Shown here one piece after another: positions 9,342 to 17,578 of a DNA stretch of 64,000 bases. Positions within the stretch are counted from its first letter, which is position 1; each line of letters begins with the position of its first letter. The translations under genes and the position numbers were made by a program. Source of the DNA: Curtobacterium sp. MCPF17_002. Lineage in GTDB: Bacteria > Actinomycetota > Actinomycetes > Actinomycetales > Microbacteriaceae. The stretch spans positions 2,418,001 through 2,482,000 of the forward strand of contig NZ_CP126251.1 of NCBI RefSeq assembly GCF_003234115.2, given 5' to 3'. The notes under the pieces are model-generated. The model was not told the origin of the DNA. It ran no database searches and saw only the letters and a list, made by a program, of their open reading frames with translations.

Positions 9342-9354
9342 GCCGACCGCCCGC

Positions 9355-9391
9355 GGAGGGGCGGCGACATGAGGAGGTGAGCCGCGCCTCC
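9355..9391. repeat. Inverted repeat of the GGAGGCGCGG family, between convergent genes
   Basis: The left arm GGAGGGGCGGC and right arm GCCGCGCCTCC differ at one position, with a 15-base loop. It lies between the convergent DUF72 and MBL-fold genes and probably stops transcription both ways. Confidence 0.65.
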
Positions 9392-9404
9392 AGGCAGGTC
9401 CGTC

Positions 9405-10070
9405 TCAGACGGTGAGGGACTCACCGGGCGCGAGGACCACGAGCGACCCGCCGGGCTCGACCGCCTCGCGGAGCCGGCCCGTGTGCATGCCGTACCCGAT
9501 GTCGGAGAGCGTGGCCTCGTGGACGGGGTACGCACGGCGGGGAGCGACGGCGGCGACGTAGTCCATCATCTCGGCGACCTTGAGCCACGGGGCGCCGACG
9601 GGTGCGGCGAGGACTTCGACGGGCACCCCGGGATCCGTGTAGGAGTCGCCCGGGTAGAAGAGGACGCCGTTGACGAGGACGCCGGTGTTGTCGACCACCG
9701 GGATGCTCGAGTGGATGACGTTGTGCCGCGTGCCGTGGAAGGTGAGGTCGAAGGGGCCGACGGTCCGGCGGTCCCCGTCCGTGACGACGTCGACGACGAT
9801 GCCTGCCGTCGTGTCGCCATTCGCTTCGGCGAGCGCTGCGGCGAGCGTTGCGGCGACCCCGGCCGGCCCGATGACCACGGCTCCGGGGTTGCGGTCCAGG
9901 ATCCTGCTGAGCTGCTCCGGTGTGACGTGGTCGGGGTGTTCGTGCGTGATCACGACGGCGACGACGCCGGTCGCGTCCACCGGACGGGTGAAGTTCCCGG
10001 GGTCGATCACGAGGCGCGCGTCGCCCTCGGTGAGGATCTGGCAGGCGTGTTCGAGCTTGGTGACCTCCAT
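9405..10070 (-). CDS. Metallo-beta-lactamase-fold hydrolase (UlaG-like)
   Basis: A 221-residue protein with the MBL-fold metal motif THEHPDHVTPEQL (HxHxDH, residues about 45-52), preceded by ARLVIDPGNF and followed by FDLTFHGTRHNVIHSSIP and LFYPGDSYTDP, which supply the later histidine and aspartate ligands. It resembles the short UlaG/YtkL group; its substrate is unknown. It lies downstream of lacI on the same strand with 155 bases between, so it may be read from the sugar operon at low level. Confidence 0.88.
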   Translation of the reverse strand: MEVTKLEHACQILTEGDARLVIDPGNFTRPVDATGVVAVVITHEHPDHVTPEQLSRILDRNPGAVVIGPAGVAATLAAALAEANGDTTAGIVVDVVTDGDRRTVGPFDLTFHGTRHNVIHSSIPVVDNTGVLVNGVLFYPGDSYTDPGVPVEVLAAPVGAPWLKVAEMMDYVAAVAPRRAYPVHEATLSDIGYGMHTGRLREAVEPGGSLVVLAPGESLTV

Positions 10071-10175
10071 GGCGGCGACCCTACGCGCGGCGGGCGCGGG
10101 ACGCGTCGTGCGGCGGCGCACAACGCAAGTGCGTCCGAGCCGTGAGTCGCCGCGGTTCCGGGTGACTTCGGTTGT

Positions 10176-10231
10176 GCGGCGCGACCGCCGCTCCCCCGCA
10201 CCAGCGGCGCGACCGCCACTCCCCCTCACCG
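10176..10231. repeat. Two tandem 28-base repeats
   Basis: Two near-identical 28-base copies (GCGGCGCGACCGCC core, starts 10176 and 10204) lie between the MBL gene and lacI; the second copy runs into the lacI 3' end. Confidence 0.7.
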
Positions 10232-11347
10232 CGGCGGCGGCGCCGTCGTCGTCCGCACCACGAGGTGCGCCGGCGACGCCGGCAGCCACCTGGCGTCCGC
10301 ACCATCCACCTCGGCGAGCACCGCCCGCGCGGCAGCCCTCCCCTGTGCGACCGGGTCCTGCGCCACGGTGGTCAGCCCGACGACCTCGCCGTACTCGTGC
10401 CCGTCGATCCCCATCACGGAGACGTCGGCGGGGACGGAGAGTCCGGCGTACTGGGCGGCGAGCACCACGCCGAGCGCCATCTCGTCGGATGCGCAGAACA
10501 CCGCGGTCGGCCGCGCGCCGCCAGCAGCGCCGCCAGCGCCAGCACCAGCACCGCCAGCGCCAGCGCCAGCACCAGCACCGCCAGCGCCAGCGCCAGCACC
10601 GCCAGCAGCAGCACCATCACCAGCACCGCCCCCGACGCGAGCCCCGAACAACGCCCGCCCCGCATCCACCCCGCCCGCGAACGAGAACCGCCCGTCGAGC
10701 ACCCAGTCCTCCCGCACCGCCAACCCGTGCGCGTGCATGGCCTCCACGAACCCGTCCCGCCGCAGCCACGGCACCGCGACGTTCATGCCGGCCTCGTCCT
10801 GCCCGCCGACGTAGGCGATGTCCCGGTGGCCGAGCGAGCAGAGGTGGTCCACGGCGATCCGGGCGACCACGACGTCGTCGACGCCGACGTTCCGGAGGCC
10901 CGGCGCCGGCCCGCCGATGACGATCATCGGGTGGCGGCTGAGTTCGAGTTCGGCGCGTTCGGTCTCGTCGAGCACGAGGGACAGCAGGACGAGGGCGTCA
11001 ACCCGGTGCCGCAGCATGGAACGTCGGAACGCCCGGTCGCGGTCTCCCCCGGGCCCGCCGAGGTTGTACAGCACGAGGTCGTACCCGGCCCGCCGCAGCT
11101 CGGCGTCGACCCCGCCGAGTGCTTTCACGTAGAACCAGCGGTCGATCACCGGCACGACGACGCCGACGGCGCGCTGCCGTCCGGTGGCGAGGCCGGCCGC
11201 CGCCGAGCTCGGCACGTACCCGAGTTCGTCGGCGACCCGCCGCACGTGGTCGATCGTGGTGTCGGCGACGCTCGACATCCCCCGCAGGGCGCGGGACACG
11301 GTGGACTTGGACAGGCCGGTGACGGTGGCGATCTCCTGGATGCCCAT
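10226..11347 (-). CDS. LacI family transcriptional regulator of the adjacent sugar importer
   Basis: A 373-residue LacI regulator. The N-terminal helix-turn-helix IQEIATVTGLSKSTVSRALRG is complete and the hinge LGYVPSSAAAGLATGRQRAVGVVVP follows. The ligand domain ends with FCASDEMALGVV...VSVMGIDGHEYGEVVGLTTV. An unusual 40-residue Gly/Ala-only insert (about residues 238-278, DNA 10514-10636) interrupts the C-terminal half just before that segment. ATG 11347 is preferred over GTG 11353 on spacing to a weak AGG. It is the last gene of the importer operon; two palindromes at the operon promoter are its likely targets. Confidence 0.93.
   Translation of the reverse strand: MGIQEIATVTGLSKSTVSRALRGMSSVADTTIDHVRRVADELGYVPSSAAAGLATGRQRAVGVVVPVIDRWFYVKALGGVDAELRRAGYDLVLYNLGGPGGDRDRAFRRSMLRHRVDALVLLSLVLDETERAELELSRHPMIVIGGPAPGLRNVGVDDVVVARIAVDHLCSLGHRDIAYVGGQDEAGMNVAVPWLRRDGFVEAMHAHGLAVREDWVLDGRFSFAGGVDAGRALFGARVGGGAGDGAAAGGAGAGAGGAGAGAGAGGAGAGAGGAAGGARPTAVFCASDEMALGVVLAAQYAGLSVPADVSVMGIDGHEYGEVVGLTTVAQDPVAQGRAAARAVLAEVDGADARWLPASPAHLVVRTTTAPPPR
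10514..10636. repeat. GCCAGC-type coding microsatellite in lacI
   Basis: Imperfect tandem copies of GCCAGC/ACCAGC on the plus strand encode the Gly/Ala insert of the LacI regulator. Copy number looks able to change without frameshift. Confidence 0.9.
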
Positions 11348-11367
11348 GCGCACTGCCTGGAGGCCCG

Positions 11368-11811
11368 TCAGCCGTCCGACGGTCGCGTCACGTCACCGAC
11401 GGGGCCGGTCCGCGCTGGCGCGGGCGTCGGTCGGGCCGCGTGGACCTGCTGCCGTCCGGCGGGTGCGAGTTCGTCCCACCCGACGTGTCGGTGCACGCGC
11501 GCGTCGGCGGCGGGTGCCGCCGTTCCGCGTCCGACCGCCGGCGCCGGCGCCGGACCACGCCGGACGGGGACCGCGGGCGCCCCGCCGATGCCTTCGGCCG
11601 ATGCCGTGCGCCGGAGCACCGACACCCGCCAGCGGTCGAGCGCGACGACGCCGAGCACGCACACGAGCAGGGTGAGCGCCCAGCCGAGCGCCGGCCGCCC
11701 GGTCACCTCGCAGAACACGGTGACGCCGAGGAACAGGACGCCGAACAGACCGACGAAGCCGATTGCCTCCTCGATGCGGGCGGTGGGACGGAGGGGCGCG
11801 CGCTGTGCCAT
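11368..11811 (-). CDS. Small two-helix membrane protein of the sugar operon
   Basis: A 147-residue protein with two adjacent membrane helices at about residues 17-60 (IGFVGLFGVLFLGVTVF and ALGWALTLLVCVLGVVAL), then a charged, Pro/Ala-rich cytoplasmic tail. I do not recognise a family. It starts 5 bases after the second permease stop and ends about 20 bases before lacI, so it is surely part of the operon. It could be an accessory subunit or simply conserved baggage. Confidence 0.7.
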   Translation of the reverse strand: MAQRAPLRPTARIEEAIGFVGLFGVLFLGVTVFCEVTGRPALGWALTLLVCVLGVVALDRWRVSVLRRTASAEGIGGAPAVPVRRGPAPAPAVGRGTAAPAADARVHRHVGWDELAPAGRQQVHAARPTPAPARTGPVGDVTRPSDG

Positions 11812-11816
11812 GGTCG

Positions 11817-12728
11817 TCAGCCCTTCACGCCGCCGGCGGTGAGGCCGGCCACGATGCGCCGCTGGAACACGAGCACGAGGATCACGAGCGGGATCGTGAC
11901 GATCGTCCCCGCAGCCATCACCGCGGTGTACGGCTCCTGGTGCGGGACGGTGCCCTGGAAGCCGGCGATCGCGACGGTGACCGGTTGCGTGGCGTCGCTC
12001 GAGAGCTGGGACGAGATGAGGTACTCGTTCCAGGACGAGATGAACGCCAGGATCGCGGTCGTGAACACGGCCGGTGCGGCCAGCGGCAGGATGATCCGCC
12101 GGAACGCCTGCACGCGGGTGCACCCGTCGATGCGGGCCGCTTCCTCGAGGTCCCACGGCATCTCGCGGAAGAACGACGCGAGCGTGTACACGGTGAGGGG
12201 CAGGACGAACGAGATGCTCGGCAGGATGAGTGCCTGGTACGACCCCATCCACCCGATGTCCGTGAACAGCTGGAACAGCGGGGAGATGAGCGCGACGCCC
12301 GGGAACATCGACGCGGCCAGGATGGCGCCGGCGATGAGGGACTTCCCCTTGAACTCCAACCGGGCCAGGGCGTAGGCCGCGCTCGTGCCGACGAGCAGGG
12401 CGATGATCGTCACCGTGCCGCCGATCAGCAGGCTGTTCGCGAGCGCCCGCCCGAGGTGGTTTCCGAGCGCCGTGGAGAACGCGGTCGTGTAGTTGTCGAG
12501 CGTGACGTGGGTCGGCCACGGGGTGGCGTCGAACGTGAACCCGACGTCGCGGAACGAGGTGACGACCATCCAGTAGAACGGCAGCAGGCACCAGACGGCG
12601 ATGACCGTGGCCTGGATGCCGGTGCGGAGCCGTGGTCCGGTGTGCTTCTGGACGCGGACTTCGGCGCGTGCGCCAGCACGTTCGCCGAGGGACGGTACTG
12701 ACCGGGGTCGGTCGGCTGCGAGGGTCAC
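11817..12728 (-). CDS. Carbohydrate ABC transporter permease (MalG type)
   Basis: A 303-residue inner-membrane permease with six helices and the EAA loop EEAARIDGCTRVQAFRRIILPLAAPA that docks the ATPase. Together with the MalF-type partner it forms the channel for a sugar or oligosaccharide. The GTG start overlaps the upstream permease stop as GTGA. No ATPase gene is in the operon; actinobacteria usually supply a shared MsiK/MalK-type ATPase from elsewhere. Confidence 0.94.
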   Translation of the reverse strand: MTLAADRPRSVPSLGERAGARAEVRVQKHTGPRLRTGIQATVIAVWCLLPFYWMVVTSFRDVGFTFDATPWPTHVTLDNYTTAFSTALGNHLGRALANSLLIGGTVTIIALLVGTSAAYALARLEFKGKSLIAGAILAASMFPGVALISPLFQLFTDIGWMGSYQALILPSISFVLPLTVYTLASFFREMPWDLEEAARIDGCTRVQAFRRIILPLAAPAVFTTAILAFISSWNEYLISSQLSSDATQPVTVAIAGFQGTVPHQEPYTAVMAAGTIVTIPLVILVLVFQRRIVAGLTAGGVKG

Positions 12729-13750
12729 TTCAGCTCACCCTTCTGCTGGGCTGCCTGCGTCTGCACCACGTTGGCCCCGAGGAACCGGACGAAGACGAAC
12801 GCGACGATGAAGATCACGAGGAACGTGATCGTGGAGAGCGCCGACGCGGCGTTGAAGCCCTGGCGGATCTGATCGACCACGAGGATGGACAGCGTCGTCG
12901 TCGCGGTGCCGGAACCGCCGCCACCACCGGTGAGGATCGCCGGCAGGTCGTACATGCGGAGGGCGTCGAGCACACGGAAGAGGACGGCGACCATGAGCGC
13001 CGGCCGGATCAACGGGAGCGTGATGTTCCAGAACCGCTGCGAGGTCGATGCGCCGTCCATCTTGCCGGCTTCGTAGACCTCCTCGGGGATGAGCTGCAGG
13101 CCGGCGAGGATGAGCAGCGCCATGAACGGCGTGGTCTTCCAGGTGTCGGCGATGATGACCGCCCACCGCGACGACCACTCGCCACTCGTCCAGAGGATCT
13201 GCTGCCCGAGCACGTGGTTGAGCACGCCGTTCGCGTCGAAGATGAAGTACCAGAGCTTCGCGGTCACGGCCGTCGGGATGGCCCACGGCACGAGGATCGC
13301 GGCACGGACGAGCGCGCGGCCCTTGAAGTTGCGGTTCATGATGATCGCCATCCACACGCCGATCACGGTCTCGAACGCGACGGTCACGACGGTGAAGAAG
13401 AACGTGTTGCCCATCGAGACCCAGAACTGGGAGCCGATGCTGCCGGGCGGGCAGGCGGTGTTGCCGCACTGCTGGCCGAGCCAGTGCACGTAGTTCGTGA
13501 CGCCGGCGAAGCCGCCCTGCACGAACAGTTGCGTGGTCTTGTCGAGGCCCTGGTCGAGCTGGAACGACTGGATGATCGCGCTGACGACGGGGTAGCCGAT
13601 GACGATGGCGAGGAGCACGATCGTCGGACCGATGAGGTACACGGCCCATCGGCCGTGTTCGGCGTTGAGTCCGCCCTTGCGCCGCTGTTGCTTCGGTTCC
13701 ATCCCCTGGGGGTTCGGGATGGCGGCGGGGATCTCGGTTGCTGCTGACAC
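12725..13750 (-). CDS. Carbohydrate ABC transporter permease (MalF type)
   Basis: A 341-residue permease with six helices and the EAA motif EEVYEAGKMDGASTSQRFWNITLPLIRPA. It also has a long periplasmic loop (GGFAGVTNYVHWLGQQCGNTACPPGSIG) between the first two helices, containing two cysteines. The GTG at 13750 has GGAGG seven bases upstream and is chosen over an upstream in-frame start. It partners the next gene. Confidence 0.94.
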   Translation of the reverse strand: MSAATEIPAAIPNPQGMEPKQQRRKGGLNAEHGRWAVYLIGPTIVLLAIVIGYPVVSAIIQSFQLDQGLDKTTQLFVQGGFAGVTNYVHWLGQQCGNTACPPGSIGSQFWVSMGNTFFFTVVTVAFETVIGVWMAIIMNRNFKGRALVRAAILVPWAIPTAVTAKLWYFIFDANGVLNHVLGQQILWTSGEWSSRWAVIIADTWKTTPFMALLILAGLQLIPEEVYEAGKMDGASTSQRFWNITLPLIRPALMVAVLFRVLDALRMYDLPAILTGGGGGSGTATTTLSILVVDQIRQGFNAASALSTITFLVIFIVAFVFVRFLGANVVQTQAAQQKGELK

Positions 13751-13794
13751 GTGACGGCCTCCTTGCCGGGGGTGTCGGAACGCAAGTGGATGGC

Positions 13795-13836
13795 GGACGG
13801 GAGGCGCGGTGCGGGATGGCACCGCGCCTCCAGTCC
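13795..13836. repeat. Inverted repeat of the GGAGGCGCGGTG family inside the ABC operon
   Basis: GGACGGGAGGCGCGGTGC and GCACCGCGCCTCCAGTCC (two mismatched positions) flank a 6-base loop, between the binding-protein stop and the first permease start. A stem there could protect the binding-protein mRNA or reduce read-through to the permeases. Confidence 0.8.
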
Positions 13837-13863
13837 GATGCGGCGTGAGCCGCAGGGCGGTCG

Positions 13864-15147
13864 CTAACTGCCGCTGCTGGTGGCCGTCTTGAGGGCCGCC
13901 TGCATGTCCTTCATCGCTTCGTCGACGCTCTTCGATCCCTTGAGGGCGGCGTACGTGTTGTCCTGGACCGCCTTCGTCACGGCCGGGTAGAACGGCGTGA
14001 CCGGGCGCGGCTCGGCCGACTGGATCGACTTGAGCAGCGTGGGCAGGTAGGGCAGCTTCGCGGTGAGCTCGGAGTCGGTGTAGAGGTCCCCGACGACCGG
14101 GGCGAGCGAGCCCTGGGTGGCGAAGAACTTCTGCGTCTCGTTCGACTCCAGGTACTCGAGGAAGTCGTGCGCCGTCGCCTTGTGCTTCGAGTACACGCTG
14201 ATCGCGGCGTTGTGCCCACCGAGCGTCGAGGCACCGGTGCCGTCAGCGCCCGGGATCGGAGCGATCCCGAAGGTGTCCTTCACCTTGCTCGACCCGTCGG
14301 TCTTCGCGAGGCTGTAGACGTACGGCCAGTTGCGGAGGAAGAGCAGCTTGCCGGCCTCGAACGCGGTGCGGCCCTGCTCCTCCTGGTAGGTGATCGCTTC
14401 GGCCGGGATGTTCCCGTCCTTGAACGCGTCGACCAGGTTCTGCAGGCCGGCCTTGGCGTCGCTCGTGTCGACGTCCGGCGTGCCGCTCTTGCTGAGGACG
14501 GAGCCGCCGGAGCCGTTGATCGCCTCGGAGGCGTTCACGGTGAGGCCCTCGTACTTCGCGAACTGTCCCGCGTAGCAGCCGATGCCGGCCTGCTTCGCGA
14601 TGTCGCAGTCCTTCATCATGTCCGCCCACGTGGTCGGCGGCGTCTTGACGAGGTCCTTGCGGTAGTAGAGCAGCGCACCGTCGGAGGTCTGCGGGGCGGC
14701 GTAGAGCGTGTTGTTGTACGTCGCCGTCTTCACCGTGGCGGGCAGGAGCTTCGACGTGTCGAGCTTCATCTTGCCGGTGAGCGGGGTGAGCCAGCCCTTG
14801 GCGGCGAACTCCGCGGTCCAGACGACGTCGACGTCGACCACGTCGTAGTTCGCGTCCTTCGCCTGGAAGTGCTGCACGAGGTCGTCGTGCTGCTGGTCGG
14901 CCTGGTCGGACTGTTCCTTGAAGGTGACCTTCTCGTCGGAGTGGGCCTTGTTCCACTTGGCGATGAGCGGTCGGACGACGTTCGAGTTGTCCTTGCCCTG
15001 CACGTACGTGATCGGGCCGCGGCTGTCCTGGCCGTTCTGGGCATCGTCCGATGCCGAGCTGCCGCTCGAGCAGCCGGTGAGCACGAGGCCGATGACGGCG
15101 ACCCCGGCGACCGAGGCGAAGCGCACCCTGGCGCGAGTTGTCTTCAC
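13864..15147 (-). CDS. Carbohydrate ABC transporter substrate-binding lipoprotein
   Basis: A 427-residue secreted lipoprotein: signal peptide with lipobox LTGC (Cys26), followed by a Ser/Gly linker, then an extracellular solute-binding family 1 fold (AFEAGKLLFLRNWPYVYSLAK, GGHNAAISVYSKHKATAHDFLEYLES). This architecture is typical of maltose, trehalose or other oligosaccharide binders; the exact sugar is not evident. It is the first gene of the operon, with a LacI-type operator overlapping its promoter. Confidence 0.95.
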   Translation of the reverse strand: MKTTRARVRFASVAGVAVIGLVLTGCSSGSSASDDAQNGQDSRGPITYVQGKDNSNVVRPLIAKWNKAHSDEKVTFKEQSDQADQQHDDLVQHFQAKDANYDVVDVDVVWTAEFAAKGWLTPLTGKMKLDTSKLLPATVKTATYNNTLYAAPQTSDGALLYYRKDLVKTPPTTWADMMKDCDIAKQAGIGCYAGQFAKYEGLTVNASEAINGSGGSVLSKSGTPDVDTSDAKAGLQNLVDAFKDGNIPAEAITYQEEQGRTAFEAGKLLFLRNWPYVYSLAKTDGSSKVKDTFGIAPIPGADGTGASTLGGHNAAISVYSKHKATAHDFLEYLESNETQKFFATQGSLAPVVGDLYTDSELTAKLPYLPTLLKSIQSAEPRPVTPFYPAVTKAVQDNTYAALKGSKSVDEAMKDMQAALKTATSSGS

Positions 15148-15235
15148 AGCGTTGTCTCCTCATCGAGATCACCAGGGGGCGTCGATCGGGTGCGACGACG
15201 GGCCTGGAGCAGGCGACACTGCCCGCTGGAGGAGG

Positions 15236-15334
15236 AAGCTACGCCCGCCCTCGGCGTTCCGCAACCGGTTGCATCAACTCCGTGACCTGAGTGTGACCTC
15301 TGGGGTTCCGATGACTTCCTGGGTGAGCGCTCAC
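15236..15334 (-). promoter_or_regulatory. Sugar operon promoter with two LacI-type operators
   Basis: A promoter reads TTGCGG (15259-15264), 17-base spacer, TAGCTT (15236-15241). The perfect 12-base palindrome GCAACCGGTTGC (15261-15272) overlaps the -35. A second perfect palindrome GTGAGCGCTCAC (15323-15334), identical to the core of the symmetric lac operator, lies about 62 bases further upstream. Both have the central CG or GC dyad expected of LacI-family sites. The LacI regulator encoded at the operon end is the likely ligand. Confidence 0.8.
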
Positions 15335-15389
15335 GGCGAGGCGCCCTCGCGCAGAGCACGGGGGCGCCTCACGTGGACGAGCGGTCGAC

Positions 15390-15929
15390 TCAGCTGTACG
15401 TCCCTGCGCCGTAGTCCGACCACGCCTGCAGGTACCCGCCGTCCTGCGACTTGGCGATCACCACGCGGCCGCCCACCGCGAGCGAGCCCGCGGCCATGAC
15501 CCTGCCGGACGAGGCGTTGACGAACCCGTTGTTCTTCGCCGCGTGGCCGTACTTCCACTGCTGCGTCGTAGCTCCGCTCACGGGCTGCATCGTGAAGGTG
15601 GCCCCAGCGCTCTGCGACGAGGACGTGAGAACGTAACTCTTCGAGGTCTTGGACACGCTCGCGACGTTGGTGAGGACCACCGCGTTGCCGTAGCTCAACT
15701 GGAACCATTGCTGCGCTTTTGTCTTCGCGCAGGTCTTCATCACCACCGCCGCACCCTTGCCGGTCGACGTCAGGCAGAGCTTCGTGCCGCTCGAGCTGAG
15801 GTGGGTCAGCTCGTAGTAGTGCGTGGTGACGGCAGCCGACGCTGCCTGTGCCGGCACGACCACCCCGATGGCCGCCGCTGCCGCGATCACCAGCCCGGCC
15901 AGACGGATCCGTTTCGTCGACTTTTCCAT
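15390..15929 (-). CDS. Secreted ricin-type beta-trefoil lectin-like protein
   Basis: A 179-residue protein with a Sec signal peptide (GLVIAAAAAIGVVVPAQAASA, cleavage near residue 32) and a trefoil domain with QQWFQL and QQWKYGH, the QxW repeats of ricin-type carbohydrate-binding modules. It has no enzyme domain, so it probably binds glycan outside the cell. About two trefoil repeats are clear and the third is weak. The start has AGGGAG upstream. It opens the glycan locus and is divergent from the first glycosyltransferase. Confidence 0.83.
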   Translation of the reverse strand: MEKSTKRIRLAGLVIAAAAAIGVVVPAQAASAAVTTHYYELTHLSSSGTKLCLTSTGKGAAVVMKTCAKTKAQQWFQLSYGNAVVLTNVASVSKTSKSYVLTSSSQSAGATFTMQPVSGATTQQWKYGHAAKNNGFVNASSGRVMAAGSLAVGGRVVIAKSQDGGYLQAWSDYGAGTYS

Positions 15930-16117
15930 GTGCTTCTCCCTTGAACCACGTGGGAGACCCCTCGTCCCCCGGTTGCATCGGACCGCACACGACCGACAGG
16001 CAGCTTCGAACGGGCTGAGCGGTCGTTCAGTGTGGACCGTGCGGAACCCCGCACGAACCCCGCCACCGCGACCGCACCCCGTTGTCGCCGCGGAAGGACC
16101 CCCGTAGCGTCCGGCAC
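15930..16117. other. Divergent intergenic region, ricin-like gene and GT2 gene
   Basis: This holds the promoters for both flanking genes. I see no convincing -10/-35 pair or palindrome beyond generic GC-rich sequence. Confidence 0.4.
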
Positions 16118-17446
16118 ATGACCCAGACCTCCTCCGTCACCGTGCCCGGTCCCCGCCGGGTGGTCAGCGTCGACCTCGACGCCCCACTGCCACGGCTCGT
16201 CGCCGACGAGACCGGCTCCACCGCCCTGGTCGTCGGCTACCGCGACGGTCACCCCGTCACCACGCTCGACGTCCTGCTGACCGAGGACCCGGCGGACGCC
16301 GCACGCGCCATGGCCCCCCTCGTCACGGGAACCGCGCACACGAGCGGCACCGCGGAGATCCCGGTCCCCGACGACCAGCTCCCGATGATCTCGATCGTCG
16401 TGTCGACCGTCGTCGGCCGCGTCGAGGACCTCGGCAAGCTGCTCGACGTCCTCGAGCACCTCGACTACCCCCGGCACGAGGTGGTCCTCGTCGACAACCG
16501 CGTGAAGCTCCCCGAGCACGACGCGCTCCCCGGGCTCCTCGAGGGTCGCACCGTGCGACTCGTCACCGAGCGGCGACCCGGCTGCTCCGCCGGTCGCAAC
16601 GCCGGCGTCGCCGCCGCGCTCGGCGAGGTCATCGCGTTCACCGACGACGACGTCCGCGTGGACCCGCAGTGGCTCCGGATGATCGGGACGCGCTTCGTCC
16701 GCGAACCCCAGCTGTCCGCGGTCACCGGCATGATCCTGCCCGTCGAGCTCGAGACCCCCGCACAGATCTGGTACGAGGCGTACTACGGCGGCTTCAGCGG
16801 CGAACGCCAGTTCGAGCCCGTCACGATCATCCCGGACGACATCCCGGGAGCGATGCGGCACGCCCGCGTCTCCGCCGTCGCCGCCGACGGCACCGTCCGG
16901 AAGCACTTCGCGGTGTACGGCATCGGTGGCTACGGTGCCGGTGCGAACTGGGCGGTCCGCCGCTCGGCGTTCGACGCGGCCGGCGGGTTCGACAACACGC
17001 TCGGCGCCGGCGTCCCCGCACGTGGCGGTGAGGACCTCGACATCTTCATCGGCATCCTCTGGGGCGGCGGCCGCATCGGCTTCGAGCCCCGCGCCGTCGT
17101 GCACCACCGTCACCGCCGCGACCTCGAGGGACTGCACCACCAGCTGCACTCCAACGGCGTCGGGTTCACCGCGCTGATGTGCGCGCTCATCCTCAAGGAC
17201 CGCCGGCACCTGACCGCGTTGACGCGCCTCATGCCGGTCGCCGCGAAGATCAAGACGAAGCAGCTCGTGACGCGCCTGGCCGGCCGACGCGACGCCGCGC
17301 CGGAGACCATGACCGAGGCGTCGACCACGCGCATCCCGCGTTCGCTCGCGTACCACGAGTTCCGCGGCTTCCCGGCGGGCCCGGCGGCGTACTTCCGCAG
17401 CCGCCGGTTCTGGCGGGACGTCGAGGAGGGCCGGTTCCGGCCCTAG
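16118..17446 (+). CDS. GT2 family glycosyltransferase with N-terminal extra module
   Basis: A 442-residue cytoplasmic glycosyltransferase. An N-terminal region of about 85 residues precedes the GT-A domain, which starts ISIVVSTVVGRVEDLGKLLDVLEHLDYPRHEVVLVDN (first nucleotide-binding Asp), then CSAGRNAGVAAALGEVIAFTDDDVRVDPQW (DxD motif), GANWAVRRSAFDAAGGF and GEDLDIF (catalytic base region). All key residues are present. It probably adds one sugar of the exopolysaccharide unit. Another 442-residue GT2 gene lies just downstream on the opposite strand; the GT2 parts look related, but the N-terminal module differs. Confidence 0.9.
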   Translation: MTQTSSVTVPGPRRVVSVDLDAPLPRLVADETGSTALVVGYRDGHPVTTLDVLLTEDPADAARAMAPLVTGTAHTSGTAEIPVPDDQLPMISIVVSTVVGRVEDLGKLLDVLEHLDYPRHEVVLVDNRVKLPEHDALPGLLEGRTVRLVTERRPGCSAGRNAGVAAALGEVIAFTDDDVRVDPQWLRMIGTRFVREPQLSAVTGMILPVELETPAQIWYEAYYGGFSGERQFEPVTIIPDDIPGAMRHARVSAVAADGTVRKHFAVYGIGGYGAGANWAVRRSAFDAAGGFDNTLGAGVPARGGEDLDIFIGILWGGGRIGFEPRAVVHHRHRRDLEGLHHQLHSNGVGFTALMCALILKDRRHLTALTRLMPVAAKIKTKQLVTRLAGRRDAAPETMTEASTTRIPRSLAYHEFRGFPAGPAAYFRSRRFWRDVEEGRFRP

Positions 17447-17460
17447 TCAGGACCGCCCGG

Positions 17461-17504
17461 CGGACGGGAGGCACGTGGCAACGTCGCCACGCGCCTCCCG
17501 TCCG
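17461..17504. repeat. Inverted repeat of the GGAGGCGCGGTG family after a GT2 gene
   Basis: CGGACGGGAGGCACGTGGC and GCCACGCGCCTCCCGTCCG, nearly perfect arms with a short loop, start 15 bases after the GT2 stop. Probably a transcription end or mRNA-protecting stem. Confidence 0.8.
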
Positions 17505-17525
17505 TCGTTGCGTACCACCCACCCG

Positions 17526-17566
17526 CCTGGAGGCACGGTGCGAGCCCGCCACGCGCCTCCAGTCGG
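17526..17566. repeat. Second inverted repeat of the same family
   Basis: CCTGGAGGCACGGTGCG pairs imperfectly with CCACGCGCCTCCAG. It lies 22 bases after the previous copy, giving two copies side by side. Confidence 0.65.
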
Positions 17567-17578
17567 TCGTTGCACACG

